Assembly: GCF_000332175.1 (NCBI RefSeq)
Contig: NZ_KB235910.1
Span: forward strand, 373,278 to 437,277
Direction of reading: 5' to 3'
DNA length: 64,000 nucleotides
From: Pseudanabaena sp. PCC 6802
GTDB taxonomy: Bacteria > Cyanobacteriota > Cyanobacteriia > Pseudanabaenales > Pseudanabaenaceae
Each line of letters begins with the position of its first letter. Within the stretch, counting starts at the first letter, position 1. Positions 8,128-16,223 of this stretch are shown one piece after another. A model generated the notes under the pieces. It made no database searches. It saw nothing but the letters and a program-made list of their open reading frames with translations, and was not told where the DNA came from. The translations under genes were made by a program, and so were the position numbers.

Positions 8128-9075
8128 AGACCTCTTGCAAATTAGCCAACTGAGGAGCCTTGAGAGCGTTCAAAATTGTAGAGACCAGCAATTAGATTGC
8201 AACGCAAACCAAAGCGGTGACGACGATTGCGATAGCGTCCAGATAAGATGCGGAAGATCTTCAAGCGGCGATTAACATGCTCAATGCCAACCCGTTGGCG
8301 CGCAAGTTGGCGGTTGAACGCTTTCTGCTCAGGCGTAAGCTGACCACCTTTCGGTTTCTTGTGGGGTAAGCGGCAGTAGAGATGCAGTTTCTGGATGCCT
8401 TGATAACCCTTGTCCTGCAAACTCTCGGTTTGAGGATGGAAATGGATGCCAGAAGCTTTGAACAGCTTGAAATCATGCCGTCGCCCCTTGCCGAAAAACG
8501 TACAGATAATCTGCCCAGTAAGAGCGTCAATTATGAGTTGACATTTGAGCGTGTGCCCTTTCTGTTTGCCGCTATAAAAGGCACGTTGGTGCCGCTTAGG
8601 ACGCTCAATGCGAGTTTCAGTCACATCAACGATCGCGACTGTAGGTATCCCAAAGCCCCGCACCAACTGGCGCTTCCCAGGTAGTCGAAAGCGACGTGAG
8701 CGGATTAAAGTCTCCTCTACCCAATGCACTATTCGACAAACTGTAGACTCGCTGATGCCCCAACTAGTGGCGATGTGAAAGTAGGTGCGATATTCCCGCC
8801 AATACTCGAAGGCAACCAATATGCGGTCTTCTAGTCCGAGTTTAGGCTTGGCTCCAGGTGTTGGCGTTGCTCGCCACTCTGGTTTAAGCACTTTCACAAT
8901 TGCTTTGAACGTATTAGTCTCGATACCAAATCGACGCTTAAAGTGTGCAGCAGGTAGGGTTTGCGCTATTATATAGTTCATCATCAGGACGCTTTTTCGT
9001 TATTGCTATGTCCTGATATTTTCCTATCTTGGGGTTCTTTGGCAACTCAACCTCAACCTAATCTGCAAGAGGTCT
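8128..9075 (-). mobile_element. IS5-family insertion sequence, copy 2 (948 bp)
   Basis: It has the same ends, length and transposase as the copy at 4123-5070. It is flanked on both sides by ATT (8125-8127 and 9076-9078), a three-base target duplication of the ANT type known for the ISL2 group. Removing the element and one ATT restores an open frame in the primase gene, so this is a simple and probably recent insertion. Both copies face the same way and are about 3.1 kb apart, which permits homologous deletion between them. Confidence 0.93.
8142..8984 (-). CDS. IS5-family transposase, second identical copy
   Basis: A 280-residue enzyme with the same protein sequence as the one at 4137-4979, including the helix-turn-helix and the D, D and E catalytic positions. 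It is intact and probably able to move the element. The start (MMNYIIAQTLP) is 91 bp inside the right terminal repeat. No second frame or programmed frameshift is needed, unlike some IS5 subgroups. Confidence 0.92.
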   Translation of the reverse strand: MMNYIIAQTLPAAHFKRRFGIETNTFKAIVKVLKPEWRATPTPGAKPKLGLEDRILVAFEYWREYRTYFHIATSWGISESTVCRIVHWVEETLIRSRRFRLPGKRQLVRGFGIPTVAIVDVTETRIERPKRHQRAFYSGKQKGHTLKCQLIIDALTGQIICTFFGKGRRHDFKLFKASGIHFHPQTESLQDKGYQGIQKLHLYCRLPHKKPKGGQLTPEQKAFNRQLARQRVGIEHVNRRLKIFRILSGRYRNRRHRFGLRCNLIAGLYNFERSQGSSVG

Positions 9076-11970
9076 ATTTATGCCACCAGACTGATCGGTC
9101 ACCACCTTAGCCAAGTCAGTAGCAGTCCACTCACGATCGCCTAGCACACTATGCACCAGACTCAGAAAGTCACCCAATCGATTAAGGTTCGGGTCTTCCT
9201 CTCTAAGTAGTTTCTGGCTGTCAACGGGATCTGCTTCACCTAACCACACCAACGGCTGTCTGACATAACGATCCCATTGCTCGTAACTGGGTAACGGTCT
9301 TTGCTGGTTAGGCGAAGATTGCAGACAAGCCATAGTCACAGTCAGCAGTGCGCTTACCAACCTGACACGCTCCTTAGTTACATAGGGCAATATCTCGCGC
9401 CTGAACGAGCGATCGCTAGGGTTCTCAAAGGGTGACTCCAGATTAATACCTATCGTTCGCCTGATCGCATCGCTGACCACACCTACATGGTTACCATTGG
9501 CAATCCCCAGAGCAGAGTTAGGCACAGTCAGCATCGCGGTGCTACCCAGAATGCGACCTGAATAAAACTCACTGGTCAATATGCTCTCCAGTGCAGCACC
9601 ACGCAGAGACACGTTATTGCAGTTGTCCAGATTGACTACCTGCGCACCGCTGCCTAACACTGCCAGTAGCTTCTTAGCCATTTCCTCTTCCTTAGCATCC
9701 CAAGCGATCGTACTGGGACAAGCGCGATCGCCTAACAACAGTTTGCTTGCGATCGCGGCAAGAGTTGACTTACCAGTGCCAGGGGATGCTGCATTAATGA
9801 CGTGCATAGGTGCCAATGCATAGCACTTTCTGGTCACGGCAGTTAGCAGCAAGCTTAGTGCGCAAGACCCATCCAGGTCGCTAACAAAGGGGAACTCAGC
9901 CAGCAACTCCTTAATGCAGGCGATCGCATTGACCGCATCAGCTTGAGTTGGTGACTTAGGTATATCTGCATAGTCAGCAGGATCGAATAACAACAGTAGC
10001 TTACTGTCACGGTCATATCCAGGGGTGTTGCACAGGGTACCATCCGATCGGATTGCAGGTATGTGTGAAATACCTCTTAGCTCGCACAACATACTGAGGT
10101 TGTTGAAAGTGCGCAGGCGTTCGGCTAGTTCGGTGGGGCATGTATAGTAGTGAACTGTCGGTGCGCTGTTCTTTGAACCTCCTGTTACGATGTAAAACAC
10201 AAAATGCTCGTTAACCGCTCCAGCCCAATCTTTCTGAGAGAGCAACTGACTAATGGTATAGGAGCGATCGCCTGAGTCATTGTGCGACTCCTGTTGTTTT
10301 AGTCGCACGGGTGTATAACCATACTGACGGTTACCCTGCAAATAAAGGCGCTCGACATCCTCACCCCCTTCATTCAGCAGTTGGAATATTTCACGAATAG
10401 TACTATCCATAGATAGCGCATCGGGCTTACCTAACTCGATCTTGTCACCCCCCGACCACCCATTAGCTCTGGCATGGTAAAACAGCGTCCCGATCGTAAA
10501 GTTGTAGTTGCCATCACGTATCCGCTCCCACTCAGCATCACTCAGATCGCCTCTCTTGACAGCGAACAACTCATCAGCAGTCTCAACACCGTAGGTATTC
10601 TTCACAGCCCAATAGCTTTCAGTGAACTGCTGGTAGGTGTTCTCACCTGCTACCCGCTCCTTAATGTAGGGGATAGCTGACAAGACCTTATCTCTGAGGT
10701 GATACGAAGTAGTACGCATCGCTACCTGGACGTTATCAGAGAGGTCATCCAGATTAATAGGTTCCTTCTGTTTGGTACCTCTGATTTGTGACTTTTTGGT
10801 TTGAAAGCTACTGTTAGCAGGGGTCAGACCCTTAGGTGCGATCTTATGACTATGACTGCTCCTATCTGGCAAAGGTGGCAACCAGTCCTCTATTGCAGCT
10901 AAATCCCAAGGAGTCTCATCGCGAACAAACAACCTGACAGGGGTCATCTCGAAGGTGTTCTCAGCGCTATTGAAAGCTACATGATCGAAACCTGGTACGC
11001 GCATCAGTCGGGCAGCATCGCAAATGCTACTATCGCTACCTTCCATAAAAGCTACCAGTCGCCTTTGCAGGTTTTCTCTAATCGACCAGTCCATACCATC
11101 TACAAGATAGTAGGCATGGATTGACTTTCGAGTGACCACTAGCCAGTTAGGTTTCAGGTCTAACCCGTCAATGAAAGCTACCTGATCGTCCATACCCAGG
11201 TTGTCAAACTCAAACATCAACACAGACGGTGTGTGTTTAGTTCCCTCCCAAGTCACGCACTTATTTATACCGATACCGTGTACGTGCGCGTAGATGCCCC
11301 AGCCCCGTTGGTTAGTCTTCACTAGCGCCTCTAGGTTTGGTGAGGGTGACTGAACCTCCTCCTTAGCCAATGGTTTCAGATAATCACACTGCCAATCTCT
11401 CTTGATGTTGATGTTAACAATAGCAGCGGGGTTTATAGACTTGTTTTTTTTGCTCCGCTCTCTACCCTTAAGGTCGATCCTTTGGGGGTAACACCTACCT
11501 CCATCTGTCACCAGATAGATGGGGGTGGAAGGACACCAAAGATCTTCCTTATTGGTGTACCCCCAGTCTTTATGCTTAAACCACTGTTCGGGGTAACCTT
11601 TGCAGGCGATCGCTTTGAATAGCAACCCTGCACTCTTTTGCAATTCTGGGTATGGGTCGAGCAGTTTTCCACCCACCAGTTTAGAGGGGGCATCACGTAC
11701 ATCATCCACATCGCGATCTAGCAGTTGGATAAATTTACCCACGACTGTAAAGCGATCGCCTGCAACCTCTACGAACTCTGAGGGAATGCTGTAGCTAGGG
11801 GCTATACGCGAGATCCCTGGAGCAGTGGTTGTGGTGCCACTGCTAAGGTCTAAGGTAGACTCCAGATTAGGGGCTAGGTTAGGCTCTAAAGTAGCAACAG
11901 TAGACACTCTGGGGGGTGCAACACCTTTAGAAAAAGTGTTGATAATTGTGTTATTATTAGGGCTATACAT
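9058..11970 (-). CDS. Primase-polymerase/helicase replication protein, truncated by IS
   Basis: This large protein is truncated at residue 965, followed by RPLAD from the insertion sequence. An archaeo-eukaryotic-type primase domain is likely at about residues 220-350: MFEFDN near 251 would be the metal-binding acidic pair, TRKSIHAYYLVD near 278 the conserved S-x-H, and CDAARLMRVPGF near 318 the third motif. A P-loop ATPase follows, with Walker A (SPGTGKST) near 731 and an acidic Walker B-like VVNLDN near 775, consistent with a replicative helicase. Such primase-helicase fusions start plasmid replication. It is 9 bp downstream of the 185-residue gene on the same strand. Domain names rest on motif reading only. 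Confidence 0.75.
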   Translation of the reverse strand: MYSPNNNTIINTFSKGVAPPRVSTVATLEPNLAPNLESTLDLSSGTTTTAPGISRIAPSYSIPSEFVEVAGDRFTVVGKFIQLLDRDVDDVRDAPSKLVGGKLLDPYPELQKSAGLLFKAIACKGYPEQWFKHKDWGYTNKEDLWCPSTPIYLVTDGGRCYPQRIDLKGRERSKKNKSINPAAIVNINIKRDWQCDYLKPLAKEEVQSPSPNLEALVKTNQRGWGIYAHVHGIGINKCVTWEGTKHTPSVLMFEFDNLGMDDQVAFIDGLDLKPNWLVVTRKSIHAYYLVDGMDWSIRENLQRRLVAFMEGSDSSICDAARLMRVPGFDHVAFNSAENTFEMTPVRLFVRDETPWDLAAIEDWLPPLPDRSSHSHKIAPKGLTPANSSFQTKKSQIRGTKQKEPINLDDLSDNVQVAMRTTSYHLRDKVLSAIPYIKERVAGENTYQQFTESYWAVKNTYGVETADELFAVKRGDLSDAEWERIRDGNYNFTIGTLFYHARANGWSGGDKIELGKPDALSMDSTIREIFQLLNEGGEDVERLYLQGNRQYGYTPVRLKQQESHNDSGDRSYTISQLLSQKDWAGAVNEHFVFYIVTGGSKNSAPTVHYYTCPTELAERLRTFNNLSMLCELRGISHIPAIRSDGTLCNTPGYDRDSKLLLLFDPADYADIPKSPTQADAVNAIACIKELLAEFPFVSDLDGSCALSLLLTAVTRKCYALAPMHVINAASPGTGKSTLAAIASKLLLGDRACPSTIAWDAKEEEMAKKLLAVLGSGAQVVNLDNCNNVSLRGAALESILTSEFYSGRILGSTAMLTVPNSALGIANGNHVGVVSDAIRRTIGINLESPFENPSDRSFRREILPYVTKERVRLVSALLTVTMACLQSSPNQQRPLPSYEQWDRYVRQPLVWLGEADPVDSQKLLREEDPNLNRLGDFLSLVHSVLGDREWTATDLAKVVTDQSGGINRPLAD

Positions 11971-11979
11971 TTTTCTAAA

Positions 11980-12537
11980 TCAGGGGTGAACTCTCTGGTT
12001 TTTTTGTATCTGTGGGGTGGGCAGCGATATTACCAGAGCACCGTCGGTCAACTCTTCTACACCCCAACCGTTCTCCTCAAATGCAGCAAACTCTCCTGTT
12101 TCCCACTCCTCCATAAAGATTCGATACAGGTCACTTGAGGGGAAGGCTACAGAAGTATCCGAACCGTCCGTGGGTGAGTACCATAGTAAACTCACATGGT
12201 GCTGCAAATGGGGGTGCTGAGAAAAAATAAATCTAGGGTTGAACCTAGCAGGTATTGTCTTTAGAAACACGTTGGTACACTTGGTATGAATTAGTTCGCG
12301 CCGCCTCTTAGTCAGATACCGATAGCAACGTGCGTACTCTTGTGTTTGACGTAGGAGATATTCAAAGTCCCTAACATGATCGGTGTGCTTAGTCGATCGA
12401 TTAGAAGGTTTGTTACTGTTTCTGTGTGCGGCTCTAGCCAGGTAAATCATTCTAGCTGGGGCACTCCTTGTGGAGTCTATAGGGGCAACTAGATCTATAG
12501 AGTCGTTAAATATCATAAACGTCTGAGAATCAGTCAT
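11980..12537 (-). CDS. Hypothetical protein, 185 aa
   Basis: The start at 12537 (MTDSQTFMIFNDS) is chosen because its ATG overlaps the TGA of the upstream gene by four bases; a longer frame to 12669 would overlap that gene by more than 130 bp. The middle is basic (RDFEYLLRQTQEYARCYRYLTKRRREL) and the C-terminal third acidic. No known domain is recognised. It sits directly before the primase gene, in the same unit. Confidence 0.6.
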   Translation of the reverse strand: MTDSQTFMIFNDSIDLVAPIDSTRSAPARMIYLARAAHRNSNKPSNRSTKHTDHVRDFEYLLRQTQEYARCYRYLTKRRRELIHTKCTNVFLKTIPARFNPRFIFSQHPHLQHHVSLLWYSPTDGSDTSVAFPSSDLYRIFMEEWETGEFAAFEENGWGVEELTDGALVISLPTPQIQKNQRVHP

Positions 12538-12800
12538 GATGCTCTCTCCATTGCTAAGGTTGATAAATACTGTTCGACCAAACGTTGATGCTGTGGACTG
12601 TTGCCATTCAGCAGGTAGTCCTGCACCAGGGGTAGGTTCCAAAGGATTTTGCGATTGGGCTGAATCCAATACAGCGGACTGGGTAACTCTCTGCGTAGTT
12701 CAGCTTCAAGAGACTTTCCTAGATCGAAGTACGATCGGAGTGTGTTGGTGCTGACGAACCTCCAGCGAGCGTAAATGTTTTTCTTAGTCTTCATAGGCAT
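12534..12800 (-). CDS. Small protein, possible excisionase-like or regulatory
   Basis: An 88-residue basic protein, first gene of the run leading into the primase. The middle (NRKILWNLPLVQDYLLNGNSP) resembles the wing and recognition region of small excisionase-like proteins on cyanobacterial elements, but this is a weak resemblance. Its promoter region contains a perfect inverted repeat at 12895-12913. A role in control of replication or excision is plausible; no family is claimed. Confidence 0.5.
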   Translation of the reverse strand: MPMKTKKNIYARWRFVSTNTLRSYFDLGKSLEAELRRELPSPLYWIQPNRKILWNLPLVQDYLLNGNSPQHQRLVEQYLSTLAMERAS

Positions 12801-12894
12801 ATATTGGCTGGGGAAGCTAATAAGGCTTTTAAGATTACACAGCCATCATCTCAGCCCCCCAAACCTCCCCATGTGTAAACGGGGAAAAATGCGA

Positions 12895-12913
12895 AAAGTT
12901 TTACAAAAACTTT
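12895..12913. promoter_or_regulatory. Perfect palindrome upstream of the primase operon
   Basis: AAAGTTTT-ACA-AAAACTTT is an exact 8-bp inverted repeat with a 3-bp spacer. It lies about 95 bp upstream of the 88-residue gene that heads the primase operon. The size and symmetry fit a dimeric repressor site. Which protein binds is unknown; the ribbon-helix-helix-like protein at 6105 is one candidate. Confidence 0.45.
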
Positions 12914-12930
12914 ACAATAGGTCGCCCTGT

Positions 12931-13004
12931 AGGGTTAGCTCTCTCCATTGGTAGAGAGAAGAATTGACTACTCCCCGCTCTAAAGAGACGAGGCTACCAA
13001 CCCT
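12931..13004. other. Nested hairpin structure in the primase operon leader
   Basis: The outer arms AGGGTT (12931-12936) and AACCCT (12999-13004) enclose two inner hairpins, CTCTCT/AGAGAG (12939-12958) and CTCT-AA-AGAG (12978-12987). The right half (CCCCGCTCTAAAGAGACGAGG) resembles the subterminal hairpin of some IS200/IS605-type ends in cyanobacteria. It could be a relic of such an element or a structured leader RNA. No transposase gene accompanies it. Confidence 0.35.
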
Positions 13005-13025
13005 ATTGAAAATTTTTTGTGTTGA

Positions 13026-13943
13026 CTAAACTTTGCCCCGTGAGCGCGGTAACCGTGTTACATAGGTGTACCTACCGTATTGTTTGGTCATGTTGTTGAA
13101 GTGCTCCATAGCATTTAGGAATTGACGAATGTGTGATGCTAAGTCTTTTCCGCGCCCATCACCACCCTCAGCATCAGCTACCAGTGCGATCGCCTCTTCT
13201 ACTAGCAACTCAACGATGAAGAACCGCCAATCAATAACCCCTTCTTTTAGTCGCTTGACTATAGTGGTTAGTTGCTCTTTAACGCGAGGACGTGGCGACA
13301 TACTGTCAATATAGGCATCCCAGTTAAACCTATCTGGCTTTATCAGATCGTCCAAAGTAAGAGAGACGATAGGGTCACCATCCTGCGCGGACTTGAGTTT
13401 TTTTCTCTGCGCTCTAATCCAATCTGTCATCATAGGGTGAATAACGTCATCCTTGGGTGTTAGCTTCGCATCTATAGGAAACAGTTTCTCTAGGCACTCA
13501 GCATATTCCATGCAAAACCATAGTTCATTTTCTCCCCCTGCTCTCTGTGCGAGTTCGGAGTAGCTATAGATTTGACGGGCAAACTCGCGCTTAGCTACCG
13601 AGTAGTCAACAAAAAATTTGATAACACCTTCATCTGTACCGTATAACTTTCGGCGTAACTCCTCTTTCTCGGGTGAGTCAGGCATCTCTATGTGAGCCAA
13701 CCCGTGCCCTAGTTTTTTGTAAAGGTCAGATGTGACATCTAGTTGGTCTTTACCGATAGGCGACTCTATGCCTTGAGGGGGGAAACTCCATAGTTGCTGG
13801 ATGACATCATCCTTACTGATCGATCGGAAGTGGCTCTTAAACGATTGCGAAGTCACCCATTTTTTTGCAGGGTCTTTAGCTAAACCCCATTTATGGCGAT
13901 CGTCTCCCAACAACAAATTAGGGTCATTCCAGTTAATCTGCAT
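13026..13943 (-). CDS. Hypothetical protein, 305 aa, next to integrase
   Basis: The start at 13943 (MQINWNDPNLLLGDDRHKWG) is preferred because it follows the integrase stop by 4 bp; a longer frame overlaps the integrase by about 110 bp. The protein is hydrophilic and mostly helical with no membrane segment or known catalytic motif. The middle contains many charged helices (AKREFARQIYSYSELAQRAGGENELWF). Its coupling to the integrase suggests a role in integration, excision or maintenance, but nothing more can be said. Confidence 0.6.
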   Translation of the reverse strand: MQINWNDPNLLLGDDRHKWGLAKDPAKKWVTSQSFKSHFRSISKDDVIQQLWSFPPQGIESPIGKDQLDVTSDLYKKLGHGLAHIEMPDSPEKEELRRKLYGTDEGVIKFFVDYSVAKREFARQIYSYSELAQRAGGENELWFCMEYAECLEKLFPIDAKLTPKDDVIHPMMTDWIRAQRKKLKSAQDGDPIVSLTLDDLIKPDRFNWDAYIDSMSPRPRVKEQLTTIVKRLKEGVIDWRFFIVELLVEEAIALVADAEGGDGRGKDLASHIRQFLNAMEHFNNMTKQYGRYTYVTRLPRSRGKV

Positions 13944-13947
13944 CTTT

Positions 13948-15048
13948 CTAAAACTCCACAAATACTGACTGTTGTTCAATTGCACTGGCATAGCTCTGAT
14001 GCAGCACCCTAGGATCGTGTCCTGTCGCTTCAGCCACCTGAAGATAGTTAGCACCATTGGCTAGGGCGTGGCTGATAGCTGTGTGTCTAGTGCTGTAAGG
14101 TTTGCGATACTCGATGTGACACTGTTCTAGAATGTGCTTCCACGCCCTATTTCTGAAGTTATGGCTATCGATATAACCCCCCTTAGGTGATGGGAACACT
14201 AGGTCATCAGGCTTTGGTTGTAATGCCTCATGACGCGATCGCAGCATCTCACTTACCTTAGAACTGAGCAGAATAGTCCTGGCTTTACCTGTCTTGGTGG
14301 ACTTGCGCTTACCGTCAGCGATGCTCTGACCGATCCATGCAGTCTGATAGTCAGCACCTAAGTGTTTCCATTGCAAGGCGATCGCTTCACCTAACCTGCA
14401 CCCCGTCCCGAACAGGAACTGAACGAAAGGGTAGTAGTGACTGTAGTAGCGATCGCCCTCAAAGGCAGCCAGGATCGCTTTGATTTCAGCAGTGGTGAAC
14501 GGTCTGACTTTCTGCTTAGGTTGGGGCTTGATGCGAGCAAGTGGAGCGATCCAGGGGTTTTCATCAGCGATGTGATATTTACCCCTTGCCCAGTCCCAGC
14601 AACTCCTAAGCATCCAGAGGTACTCTTTAGCGGTGCGATCGCTGACATGCTCTTTTAGGTAGGCAGCAAAGTCACCAGCTATGCGATCGCTTACTGTGAC
14701 TGCTGGTAGAGTTAGGTGCTGCCTGACATGGGCTTGAATGCCTTGATATCGTCGTAGCGAACCATTAGTCAGGTTTTTATCACGGGCGATTGCCTCGACA
14801 TAGCGATCGAATAGCTGAGGTGCAGTTAACTCTGTGGCATTCTTGCCTAGAAGTTTGGGCTTATATTTCAGCAGACTTGGATCGAAGTAGCCAGCGCTGA
14901 TATCTAACTCGATCTGTGCTGCTTTCTGACGGGCTAATGCTCTGCCAGTAGGATTATCGCTAACCGCTGCTGACAAGGTGTATCGCTTGCCCTGGTACAA
15001 CCAACGCAGTCTGAGTCTGCCGTTGTGGTTTTCTATCGTGACTTTCAT
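13948..15048 (-). CDS. Tyrosine recombinase (integrase) of element B
   Basis: A 366-residue integrase. Residues 1-80 form an arm-type DNA-binding domain, about 85-175 a SAM-like core-binding domain, and 190-366 the catalytic domain. Catalytic residues visible are R in GTGCRLGEAI, K in the beta-hairpin region (KRKSTKTGKART), H-x-x-R replaced by TRH in YSTRHTAISHAL, H in ATGHDPRVL and the nucleophile Y in HQSYASAI. It inserts and removes the element at the 3' end of tRNA-Val, whose gene lies 141 bp from its start, the usual position. It appears intact. Confidence 0.9.
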   Translation of the reverse strand: MKVTIENHNGRLRLRWLYQGKRYTLSAAVSDNPTGRALARQKAAQIELDISAGYFDPSLLKYKPKLLGKNATELTAPQLFDRYVEAIARDKNLTNGSLRRYQGIQAHVRQHLTLPAVTVSDRIAGDFAAYLKEHVSDRTAKEYLWMLRSCWDWARGKYHIADENPWIAPLARIKPQPKQKVRPFTTAEIKAILAAFEGDRYYSHYYPFVQFLFGTGCRLGEAIALQWKHLGADYQTAWIGQSIADGKRKSTKTGKARTILLSSKVSEMLRSRHEALQPKPDDLVFPSPKGGYIDSHNFRNRAWKHILEQCHIEYRKPYSTRHTAISHALANGANYLQVAEATGHDPRVLHQSYASAIEQQSVFVEF

Positions 15049-15049
15049 A

Positions 15050-15071
15050 GCGGGGTAAAAATCGGGGTAAA
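15050..15071. other. Doubled CGGGGTAAA motif, possible right arm site
   Basis: GCGGGGTAAAAATCGGGGTAA overlaps the leader of the integrase gene and matches the doubled motif at 5605-5626 at the other end of element B, with a related copy at 5360. Repetition at both ends suggests integrase arm binding, which would also let the protein control its own gene. Confidence 0.4.
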
Positions 15072-15187
15072 TTTACAACCCAAATAACCCTTATCAGCCT
15101 ATTTTCATTGGCTTATTGACAGCAAAAACGACCTTCGAGAGTTACTTGGAACTCCCAAAAGCCTTACCAGTAAAGGTTCCCCAACCG

Positions 15188-15261
<74 letters not shown>

Positions 15262-15403
15262 TAAAATTTTGACTTTTAGGATTGTAGCAGACTTATATTA
15301 CTTTATCCTAGCACTCAGACAAAATTCGCTGTTCGCCTTACAATTTTGTAAATATGCTATGTTTTTGCCAACTTAGCGGTATTTGCCGCGATCGCCTTTA
15401 TTA

Positions 15404-15820
15404 ATGACACCACAAGACCCACCACCAAACTTACCAACTCCTGCCAAAGGACAACAGCAAACAAAATTAGGTAGGCTCACCGAAACGCTTTTACAAAATA
15501 TCTGGGAACCACTTGACTTGGTGGGCAAGGGGTTAATGGGGGATTTATGGCGTACAGTCTACCTTTCAGTTCAAGATGCTATTGCGCTCGGTGTTCTGGT
15601 AAAAGTCCCAAATTTAGTGGGGCAGTTTTTTATTGGCAAGAGTTTTACGAGCTTTGATATTTGCCTTAAGGAAAATCCTCTAGGTTCTGTGTTCTATGCC
15701 TGCTTTATAATCGTAGCAGCAGATTTTTTTGCTCTGGATCGTTTTAGCGAAGCGCATTGTCAGACGCTTCTTAACAGAGTGGTCGGAGATAAGCGATCGG
15801 CAAAGGCACGAGGGAGGTAA
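15404..15820 (+). CDS. Small membrane-associated hypothetical protein
   Basis: A 138-residue protein with start MTPQDPPPNLPTPA at 15404; an upstream TTG is less likely. The N-terminus is Pro-rich and polar. Two hydrophobic stretches (AIALGVLVKVPNLVGQFFIG and SVFYACFIIVAADFFAL) suggest membrane association. Its stop overlaps the start of the next gene (TAATG), so the two are co-translated. No family is recognised. It lies 140 bp outside the tRNA and hence outside element B. Confidence 0.6.
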   Translation: MTPQDPPPNLPTPAKGQQQTKLGRLTETLLQNIWEPLDLVGKGLMGDLWRTVYLSVQDAIALGVLVKVPNLVGQFFIGKSFTSFDICLKENPLGSVFYACFIIVAADFFALDRFSEAHCQTLLNRVVGDKRSAKARGR

Positions 15821-16155
15821 TGAAGATGACTCTCAGTAACTGTAGAGAAATAAGCCTGGATGAGGAGGCTAAAACTGGGTTGCTCTCCCTTGTAAAGCAA
15901 TCTGCCCAGGTAGGAGCAGGTCTGTTCGGGTTACTCTTGCTGACAGGTGGAAATCCACCAGTGTATGTGATGGCACTAGGTGTAGTTGGTGGAATTGTCT
16001 TTGTGGCATGGCAAGATAAGAATGCTCGTTTTACAAATAGTGTTGGTATCTCTGAAGAACTCAAGCAGGATTTAATAGAATGGGGCGCTATCTTTGAGGA
16101 TAACCCTCCTTCAGGGGAGTCTGTATCCTCTCCCCGATCGCCAGTCAAAAAATAG
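15820..16155 (+). CDS. Small membrane hypothetical protein
   Basis: A 111-residue protein with one or two membrane helices (VGAGLFGLLLLTGG and VYVMALGVVGGIVFVAW) and a polar acidic C-terminus (ISEELKQDLIEWGAIFEDNPP). It is coupled to the preceding gene by a one-base overlap. The pair may act together in the membrane. No function is assigned. Confidence 0.6.
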   Translation: MKMTLSNCREISLDEEAKTGLLSLVKQSAQVGAGLFGLLLLTGGNPPVYVMALGVVGGIVFVAWQDKNARFTNSVGISEELKQDLIEWGAIFEDNPPSGESVSSPRSPVKK

Positions 16156-16223
16156 CTTGAATACTAGAATATTCAATTACAGAGTTCTCTTGGCAAATAT
16201 CCAATGCAAGGAGAATGAAAGCA

